Shown piece after piece: positions 4,580 through 9,366 of a stretch of DNA of 9,366 bases. Within the stretch, counting starts at the first letter, position 1, and each line of letters begins with the position of its first letter. The stretch comes from Methanosarcinaceae archaeon (GTDB lineage Archaea > Halobacteriota > Methanosarcinia > Methanosarcinales > Methanosarcinaceae): assembly GCA_030596385.1 (NCBI GenBank), contig JAUVKD010000011.1, positions 1 to 9,366 on the forward strand. The letters are read 5' to 3'. A model generated the notes under the pieces. The model had not been told where the DNA came from and did no database searches. It was given only the letters and a program-made list of their open reading frames with translations. The translations under genes were made by a program, and so were the position numbers.

Positions 4580-5851
4580 ATGTTTACCATACTAACAGGT
4601 TCACAGTTCGGTGACGAGGGAAAAGGAAAGATCGTTGACCTTATGGCAAAGGACTTTGACTTCGTAGTCCGTTTTCAGGGCGGTGACAATGCCGGACACA
4701 CCGTTGTTGTAGGGGATAATATCTACAAACTTCACCTTATCCCATCAGGTGTTCTTCTTGATGCAAGGGTGCTAATAGGTCCCGGCACAGTGCTTAATCC
4801 TGAAGTATTGGTAGGTGAAATAGATATGCTCGAAAAAAGCGGCACGGTTATCTCACCTCAAAAGATGGGCATTGATGCAAAAACAACTATCATCATGCCA
4901 TACCACATGGAACTCGATGTGCTCAGGGAATCGGCACGTACTGAAAAAATCGGTACGACCAAACGTGGGATCGGGTTCGCATACATCGACAAGGTTGCAA
5001 GGGACGAGGTTACAATGGCAGACATTGTGAACAGGGACAGGCTGCTTAACAGGCTTTTAGAACTTGCTCCACAAAAGGAAAATACGATCAAAGAACTTGG
5101 TGGTGACCCATCAATAGTCATGGACAGGGAACTGGTTGAAAAATATATCAAACTCGGACAAAGACTTGCCCCTTATATCACTGACGTATCCTACGAGATC
5201 AACAAAGCGATAGAGAATGGGAAAAATGTTTTGGCGGAAGGTGCACAGGGCGCACATCTTGATGTAATCCACGGCACCCAGAAATTTGTTACATCATCAA
5301 GTACCATAGCGGGTTCTGCATGTGCCAATCTCGGAGTAGGGCCGACAAAGGTCGATGAAGTTATCGGTATCGTTAAAGCATATATCACACGTGTAGGGGA
5401 AGGTCCCCTCCCAACAGAACTCGATGATGATGCAGGCAGGCATATCCAGGAAACTGGCAAGGAATTTGGTACCACAACAGGAAGGGCACGCCGATGCGGT
5501 TGGTTCGATTTACCGCTTGTTAAAAAATCGGTTTACCTGAACGGATACACGAACATCGCACTTACAAAACTTGATGTTCTATCAAACCTTGATCCGATAA
5601 GGATATGCACCGGATACGAAATCAATGGTATTGTAGTTGATTATCCTCCCGAGATGACATCCGATCTTGCGCAGTGTACTCCGGTGTATGAAGACATGCC
5701 CGGGTGGGATGATGATCTTACAGGAATAAACAAATTTGATGATTTGCCATCGGCTGCACAGAGTTATGTCAATCGTTTGGAAAAGATGATTGGTGTACCG
5801 ATTGGATACGTTTCAGTAGGTCCTGGCAGGGCCCAGACATTCAGAAATTAA
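4580..5851 (+). CDS. purA: Adenylosuccinate synthetase
   Basis: PurA joins IMP and aspartate using GTP to make adenylosuccinate, the first committed step to AMP; it is a soluble homodimer. The 423-residue length is normal. Visible motifs are the glycine-rich GTP loop GDEGKGK (11-17) with the catalytic Asp at 12, GGDNAGHT (34-41) with the catalytic His at 40, the IMP-binding GTTKRGIGFAY (125-135), AEGAQGAHLDV (219-229), the Arg-rich TTGRARRCGWFD (299-310), the base-recognition TKLDVL (329-334), and GPGR near the C-terminus. All key residues are present, so it should be active. No Shine-Dalgarno sequence precedes the ATG; a leaderless mRNA is likely. It stands alone on its strand, with 276 bp before rps19e. 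Confidence 0.97.
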   Translation: MFTILTGSQFGDEGKGKIVDLMAKDFDFVVRFQGGDNAGHTVVVGDNIYKLHLIPSGVLLDARVLIGPGTVLNPEVLVGEIDMLEKSGTVISPQKMGIDAKTTIIMPYHMELDVLRESARTEKIGTTKRGIGFAYIDKVARDEVTMADIVNRDRLLNRLLELAPQKENTIKELGGDPSIVMDRELVEKYIKLGQRLAPYITDVSYEINKAIENGKNVLAEGAQGAHLDVIHGTQKFVTSSSTIAGSACANLGVGPTKVDEVIGIVKAYITRVGEGPLPTELDDDAGRHIQETGKEFGTTTGRARRCGWFDLPLVKKSVYLNGYTNIALTKLDVLSNLDPIRICTGYEINGIVVDYPPEMTSDLAQCTPVYEDMPGWDDDLTGINKFDDLPSAAQSYVNRLEKMIGVPIGYVSVGPGRAQTFRN

Positions 5852-6079
5852 TGTGAGTTGATACCAATGCACTGTTTGCACTAATTATACATTCAGTTAC
5901 ATAATTGGACATTTGTATGTTTTGTGTATAATATGACCACATGATATTGTAAAGTACTGCCGAAAAGGGTATATACTAACTGCGATCTTAATCAACGTTA
6001 TTTCATTTAGAATTATTACATTAGATATTACTACAGACCACATTCGCTAAAAATAAACACGGTATGAGTATAAGATAAC

Positions 6080-6087
6080 TATAAGTA
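6080..6087 (+). promoter_or_regulatory. Candidate TATA box for the rps19e operon
   Basis: TATAAGTA, preceded by A/T-rich bases. A start of transcription near 6108 would leave a leader of about 20 nt containing the Shine-Dalgarno AAGGAG (6115-6120) of rps19e. The gap 5852-6079 otherwise shows only AT-rich sequence and a GTATATAC element at 5969-5976 that is too far from the gene to be its main promoter. Confidence 0.45.
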
Positions 6088-6127
6088 GATAAATGCCGGA
6101 TTTAACACAGTTCCAAGGAGAATAAAA

Positions 6128-6577
6128 ATGACAACAGCATATGATGTTCCTGCAGATTACCTTATCACAAAAGTTGCAGAGAAATTTAAGGAAAACGAGC
6201 ACATAAACCCACCGGAGTGGGCATTGCATACAAAGACCGGTGTGCACAAGGAATTGCCACCTGTCGATGCCGACTGGTGGTATACCCGCTGTGCTGCTGT
6301 ACTCCGTACAGTCTATAAAGAAGGTCCTATCGGTGTGGAAAGACTCCGATCAGTCTATGGTGGAAACAAGAATATGGGTGTAACCCCATCAAAAAAAGTA
6401 AAGGGTAGTGGTTCAATAGCACGTAAAATCCTGCAGCAACTTGAATCAGGTGGCTATGTGCGCAAATTCAAAAGCGGTCGTGCTCTTGCACCGGCGGGTC
6501 AGTCTTTCATGGACAACACAGCACATGAGATCAAGAATGAACTTATTGAAAATATCCCCGGACTTGCAAAATACTAA
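6128..6577 (+). CDS. rps19e: Small ribosomal subunit protein S19e
   Basis: A protein of the archaeal/eukaryotic small ribosomal subunit, needed in late 30S/40S maturation. The 149-residue length fits the family. Recognisable stretches include [18 protein letters not shown] at the N-terminus, [18 protein letters not shown] (28-45), the [20 protein letters not shown] core (50-69), [19 protein letters not shown] (71-89), and the winged-helix tail [19 protein letters not shown] (93-111). It starts at an ATG 7 nt after AAGGAG. A PDCD5-family gene and a PP-loop ATPase follow on the same strand, a typical archaeal translation-related cluster. Unusually for such a gene it is separated from the next by about 100 bp, with a small hairpin (6589-6602) just after the stop. 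Confidence 0.97.
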   Translation: MTTAYDVPADYLITKVAEKFKENEHINPPEWALHTKTGVHKELPPVDADWWYTRCAAVLRTVYKEGPIGVERLRSVYGGNKNMGVTPSKKVKGSGSIARKILQQLESGGYVRKFKSGRALAPAGQSFMDNTAHEIKNELIENIPGLAKY

Positions 6578-6588
6578 TTTAATTTGAT

Positions 6589-6602
6589 CAGATAACAATC
6601 TG
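6589..6602 (+). other. Small hairpin after rps19e
   Basis: CAGAT-AACA-ATCTG, a 5-bp stem directly after the rps19e stop. There is no T-tract, so it is unlikely to be a terminator on its own; it may protect the 3' end or tune read-through. Confidence 0.25.
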
Positions 6603-6677
6603 GCTGTCCGGAGGCCACTGGTATTCGGTCACATCAAAACAGATTTAGATCGTAAATATTTGATATTTGGTGACATT

Positions 6678-7034
6678 ATGGTAGATGATCTTGAAGCATT
6701 ACGTAGAAAAAGACTTGCAGAACTTCAGCAGCAACAGGCTTCACAACAAATGGGTAGTCCTGATATGCAGGCTGCTTATCAGCAGGAGCAGGCAAAAACA
6801 GAGATGGATGCTCAAAAGCAGGCTATTCTCCGGCAAATACTGACACCTGAAGCACGTGAACGTCTGACAAGAGTTAAGATGTCACGAAAAGGGCTGGTTG
6901 AGCAAATAGAAGGACAATTGATAATGCTTGCCCAAAGCGGTAGATTGCAGTCAAAGATCGATGACAAAAAGCTCAAACAACTTCTTTTGCAGATGCAGCC
7001 AAAAAAGCGTGAGACGAATATTACACGCATATAA
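6678..7034 (+). CDS. PDCD5 / TFAR19-family DNA-binding protein
   Basis: 118 residues, the usual size of archaeal homologues of human PDCD5, small basic helical proteins reported to bind DNA. The N-terminus DDLEALRRKRLAELQQQQ is a charged, Gln-rich helix. The family core is ILTPEARERLTRVK (54-67) and VEQIEGQLIMLAQSGRL (74-90), followed by QSKIDDKKLKQLL (91-103), and it ends in a basic tail with KKRETNITRI. The longest frame starts with TTG at 6660, but the ATG at 6678 has GGTGAC ending 3 nt before it and begins with the family-typical acidic MVDDLE, so I use that. It lies between rps19e and the PP-loop gene (3 nt downstream), a conserved archaeal order, and is likely co-transcribed with both. 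Its cellular role in archaea is not firmly known. Confidence 0.92.
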   Translation: MVDDLEALRRKRLAELQQQQASQQMGSPDMQAAYQQEQAKTEMDAQKQAILRQILTPEARERLTRVKMSRKGLVEQIEGQLIMLAQSGRLQSKIDDKKLKQLLLQMQPKKRETNITRI

Positions 7035-7037
7035 GCC

Positions 7038-7634
7038 ATGAAAGCATCGGTACTATTCAGTGGCGGAAAAGACAGTTCACTCTCGGCGATCCTGCTTGAC
7101 AAGTTTTTTGATATTGAACTTGTGACATGTGGTTTTTCAGTTCTGCCAATAGGGGATATCGCTCAAAAAGCAGCTGCCAAACTGGGTTTTTCACATGTGG
7201 TGCTCAAGCTTGACAATGAGATACTGGAAAAAGCATTCAGTATTGTTGTTAAAGATGGATATCCTAAAAACGCGATAAATTATATTCATCACAAAGCGGT
7301 TGAGACGCTTGCATTAAACGATGATGTAACTATCGTTGCTGATGGTATCCGGCGCGACGATCGTGTACCGCTGTTGACCGATCCGCAGATAAGGAGTATA
7401 GAGGACAGGTATGGTGTGCATTATATATGCCCGCTTCGTGGATATGGTCGTGCGGCTGTAAATATGCTTGTTCGGCAATATCTTGTCATCGAAGAAGGGC
7501 AAAGTGACGAGATACTGAAAGCCGATTACGAAACCGAATTAAGGGAAGTGATCCGGCAAAGGATCGGACAGGATAAGATTGCAGAGATATTTCCTTCACA
7601 CATCCAGTCAAGAGTTACCGGGCTAATAAAGTGA
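7038..7634 (+). CDS. PP-loop (N-type) ATP pyrophosphatase family protein
   Basis: 198 residues with the PP-loop SGGKDSS at 8-14, which binds ATP for adenylation of a substrate; enzymes of this fold include tRNA thiolases, GMP synthetase and QueC. Other conserved stretches are VADGIRRDDRVPLL (100-113) and YICPLRGYGR (129-138), the pattern of a short archaeal PP-loop family often labelled 'alpha hydrolase' or DUF7411. There are no CxxC zinc motifs, so it is unlike the TtuA/TtcA thiolases. The substrate is unknown; its place in a ribosomal-protein cluster suggests an RNA or translation target, which is inference. The ATG is 3 nt after the preceding stop and lacks its own Shine-Dalgarno sequence, so it probably depends on upstream translation. 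Confidence 0.85.
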   Translation: MKASVLFSGGKDSSLSAILLDKFFDIELVTCGFSVLPIGDIAQKAAAKLGFSHVVLKLDNEILEKAFSIVVKDGYPKNAINYIHHKAVETLALNDDVTIVADGIRRDDRVPLLTDPQIRSIEDRYGVHYICPLRGYGRAAVNMLVRQYLVIEEGQSDEILKADYETELREVIRQRIGQDKIAEIFPSHIQSRVTGLIK

Positions 7635-7670
7635 TATTGGATACACCTGTCCATCGGTGGATTCAGTAAA

Positions 7671-7720
7671 TAGGTTTGAAGAAATGAGATATTGAAGGGT
7701 TTTAATGTCTTCTCAACCTA
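7671..7720 (+). other. Interrupted hairpin after the PP-loop gene
   Basis: TAGGTT (7671-7676) pairs with AACCTA (7715-7720), and after a small internal loop GAAGA (7678-7682) pairs with TCTTC (7708-7712), making 11 bp around a 25-nt loop. It is followed by TTTT at 7721-7724. It may mark the 3' end of the rps19e operon transcript. Confidence 0.35.
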
Positions 7721-7744
7721 TTTTGTCATATGTGTCCATCGATG

Positions 7745-7759
7745 AATTTTGGTTTTTTT
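7745..7759 (+). terminator. T-rich archaeal-type terminator candidate
   Basis: Two T-runs separated by GG, with the second seven Ts long (7753-7759). Archaeal RNA polymerase stops at such T-tracts without a hairpin, and this one lies about 120 nt after the PP-loop stop. Confidence 0.35.
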
Positions 7760-7920
7760 CGATGTCAATTCCACTTCATATAGTCCGATGAGATTTCCGT
7801 TTGTCTGTGTTTTTACCAACAAATTTAAAGTGGATACGATAATATCAATAAGATGATTATGAAAAACAAAACAATTGATGTTATAAAACCGTTTGTCGGA
7901 ACATCATCTTTTTATTAATC

Positions 7921-7928
7921 TTATATAT
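7921..7928 (+). promoter_or_regulatory. TATA box of endA
   Basis: TTATATAT, a near-consensus archaeal TATA element after TTATTAATC. Transcription near 7951 would give a 30-nt, T-rich leader ending in the Shine-Dalgarno AGGTGA (7972-7977). Confidence 0.5.
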
Positions 7929-7982
7929 GTGCTCAAATCTCGCATTATTTCAATTTTTTTGTTTGGTTTTTAGGTGACTCAA

Positions 7983-9038
7983 GTGATAGTTAAATTAACA
8001 GAAGATATTGTTGTGGCTGATAAACAGGCTATTAATGAATTGTACAAAGTAGGTTATTATGGGCGTCCGAAGGGCGATATTCTTGAGTTGACGCTGATCG
8101 AGGCGGCATTTTTACTATACCGCAACAGGATCGATATCGAGCTGGATGGTGAAAATCTTGATTTTGCCGGTTTCTTTAAAATAGCATCTATGCGACAGCA
8201 ACATTTTGAGTTGAAGTATATTGTATATAAAGACCTGCGAGAGAGGGGGTTGTACGTTCAGCCAGGTGTGACCGATTTCAGGATATATCCAAGGGGCGGG
8301 CATCCAGGCAAAACGGCTGCAAAGAGTTTTGTGTGTGTACGCACTGAGCGCATACCAATGTCACTTCGCGACCTGATGAAGTCATTGAATACTGCTTCAA
8401 ATGTCCGCAAACAGATGATCCTCGCTATTGTTGACGAGGAAAGTGATATCACGTTATATGAAGTCAATGCCATTGATCCGAAAGGCGAAATGGATGAGAT
8501 ATATCCGGATATTACAGCCAAAGCTACGCTTTTGGAAGAACGCGTTATAATCTGGGACCGCGAAGCATCCAGTACATTGTTTAAGCACGGTTTTTATGGG
8601 AAGATGCTCGATGAGAACAGATTGCAGTTATCACTTGTGGAATCTGCTTATCTGATTGAGAATGGGGTTATTAATGTCCATGACCGCAAATCTGATGATA
8701 TTATTGATATTAAGGAGTTTTCAAAACGCGCATCAACAATAGAGCCTGAATTTCCGGGCAAGTGTAAGGTGTACAAAGACCTGCGAAACCGCGGTCTTGT
8801 TCCAAAGACCGGATTTAAGTTCGGGACTCATTTCAGGCTGTATAGTCAGGTCAAATCACTTGACAGAATGCCACACTCTGAAAACCTTGTGCATACAATT
8901 TCACCTGATCACAAATTCGCACTGCCTGTCATGTCGAGGGCCATCAGGTTGGCAAATAGTGTGAGAAAGCACATGGTCTTTGCAGTGCAGAGTGAAAAGA
9001 AGGTCGAGTATATTGATATTGGCAGGATTAAGATATGA
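7983..9038 (+). CDS. endA: tRNA-splicing endonuclease, double-length homodimeric type
   Basis: EndA cuts the bulge-helix-bulge at both intron ends of pre-tRNA. The sequence shows two tandem copies of the catalytic fold, as in the homodimeric double-length archaeal enzymes. The C-terminal copy has the full triad (numbering from 7974): Tyr290 in FRLY, His301 in HSENLVH and Lys332 in SVRKHMVFAV, with the 11-residue Tyr-His spacing typical of the family. The N-terminal copy keeps FRIY (Tyr105) and NVRK (Lys146) but has Lys117 where His should be, so it is a structural pseudo-domain. YKDLRERGL (85-93) and YKDLRNRGL (267-275) are matching landmarks. The longest frame starts with GTG at 7974, but that codon lies within AGGTGA; the GTG at 7983, 5 nt after this site, is the better start (351 residues). 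It has its own promoter and converges with hisF. Confidence 0.95.
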   Translation: MIVKLTEDIVVADKQAINELYKVGYYGRPKGDILELTLIEAAFLLYRNRIDIELDGENLDFAGFFKIASMRQQHFELKYIVYKDLRERGLYVQPGVTDFRIYPRGGHPGKTAAKSFVCVRTERIPMSLRDLMKSLNTASNVRKQMILAIVDEESDITLYEVNAIDPKGEMDEIYPDITAKATLLEERVIIWDREASSTLFKHGFYGKMLDENRLQLSLVESAYLIENGVINVHDRKSDDIIDIKEFSKRASTIEPEFPGKCKVYKDLRNRGLVPKTGFKFGTHFRLYSQVKSLDRMPHSENLVHTISPDHKFALPVMSRAIRLANSVRKHMVFAVQSEKKVEYIDIGRIKI

Positions 9039-9048
9039 TAGTGTATGT

Positions 9049-9081
9049 TATCCGGATAGACATCCAAATTGTGTATTTTTA
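9049..9081 (+). terminator. Palindrome and T-tract between endA and hisF
   Basis: TATCCGGATA (9049-9058) is a perfect 10-bp palindrome 11 nt after the endA stop, followed by TTTTT near 9076-9080. In this 61-bp convergent gap it could end endA transcription; T-tracts serving hisF from the other side are not obvious. Confidence 0.3.
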
Positions 9082-9099
9082 TTCACTTCAAATATAATG

Positions 9100-9366
9100 T
9101 TAAAGTTTCACAGGTAGCCCTTTATCTGCCAGATATTCTTTCATCTGCTTGATCGAATATGTTCCGAAGTGAGCGATCGATGCCACAAGGACTGCATCTG
9201 CATGTCCCTCTTTTACGGCTTCATACAGGTGTTCGAGCGTTCCGGCTCCGCCTGATGCGATCACAGGTAAACTGACCGCATCGGCTATTGCTCTGGTCAT
9301 AGAAATATCGTATCCGGCCAGAGTTCCGTCGGCATCCATACTTGTTGGCAATATCGCACCTGCCCC
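9100..9366 (-). CDS. hisF: Imidazole glycerol phosphate synthase, cyclase subunit (C-terminal part)
   Basis: The C-terminal 88 residues of HisF, cut by the right edge of the window. HisF, with HisH, turns PRFAR and ammonia into imidazole-glycerol phosphate and AICAR in histidine synthesis; the AICAR by-product feeds back to purine synthesis. Seen here are [13 protein letters not shown] (loop with the active-site Asp), the phosphate-binding PVIASGGAG with [22 protein letters not shown], and the terminal [13 protein letters not shown]. Two positions differ from the usual pattern: the family GEILLTS is here GAILPTS, and SIFHF is SIAHF. The reading frame is otherwise intact, so it is probably functional, but the changes near the barrel mouth are notable. 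The start lies beyond the window. Confidence 0.93.
   Translation of the reverse strand, partial: GAGAILPTSMDADGTLAGYDISMTRAIADAVSLPVIASGGAGTLEHLYEAVKEGHADAVLVASIAHFGTYSIKQMKEYLADKGLPVKL

Larger units (their letters stand above)
7635..7982. other. Intergenic region between the PP-loop gene and endA
   Basis: No gene is visible. It contains, left to right, a near-repeat of TGTCCATCGGTGGATT (7648-7663) and TGTCCATCGATGAATT (7733-7748), which match at 14 of 16 positions; a long hairpin between them (7671-7720); a T-tract; and the endA promoter and leader at the right end. The repeats bracket the hairpin exactly, so the 7648-7748 block may be one regulatory or mobile unit. Confidence 0.5.

Noticed and set aside
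4858..5475. Two 94-97 codon minus-strand frames inside purA
   Set aside because: Antisense to purA, Ser/Thr-rich shadow translations with no family features.
5969..5976. GTATATAC as the rps19e TATA box
   Set aside because: It lies about 150 bp from the start; the element at 6080-6087 gives the expected spacing.

Overview
The window looks archaeal and most likely comes from a methanogen of the Methanosarcinales type. The small ribosomal protein S19e, a PDCD5-family DNA-binding protein, a clamp-loader small subunit (RfcS) and a tRNA-intron endonuclease of the double-length homodimer type are archaeal genes. TATA-like elements, rather than bacterial -35/-10 boxes, precede several starts. The genus is inference; no 16S or methanogenesis gene is present.

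Layout. (1) Positions 1-1218, minus strand: two closely spaced genes, a DUF4255 (Pvc16/Afp16-like) protein followed by a two-domain beta-sandwich protein. DUF4255 is a hallmark of extracellular contractile injection systems (eCIS, headful-phage-tail-like particles), so this appears to be the promoter-proximal end of an eCIS operon that runs off the left edge. (2) Positions 1219-2778: an AT-rich, gene-poor accessory strip. It holds short repeats, one small Cys-rich orphan gene (1636-1965, minus), a perfect 14-bp palindrome, and a decayed transposase resembling ISAzo13-like elements (about 2283-2625, plus) with one frameshift and two stops. (3) Positions 2779-4272, minus: rfcS followed 3 nt later by a COG2426-type membrane protein, probably translationally coupled. 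(4) Positions 4580-5851, plus: purA, divergent from rfcS across about 307 bp that contains operator-like inverted repeats and a short unrecognised ORF. (5) Positions 6128-7634, plus: rps19e, a PDCD5-family gene and a PP-loop ATPase, a translation/RNA-related cluster. (6) Positions 7983-9038, plus: endA with its own well-formed promoter. (7) Positions 9100-9366, minus: the 3' part of hisF, convergent with endA.

How it fits together. The right three quarters is ordinary archaeal housekeeping: replication, purine synthesis, translation, tRNA splicing and histidine synthesis. The left quarter is accessory. The most unusual content is the eCIS operon edge in an archaeon, the orphan Cys-rich gene and transposase fossil beside it, and a probable non-canonical ATT start for rfcS. 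Several start codons were moved from the longest possible reading frame on ribosome-binding-site grounds (positions 625, 1965, 6678 and 7983).
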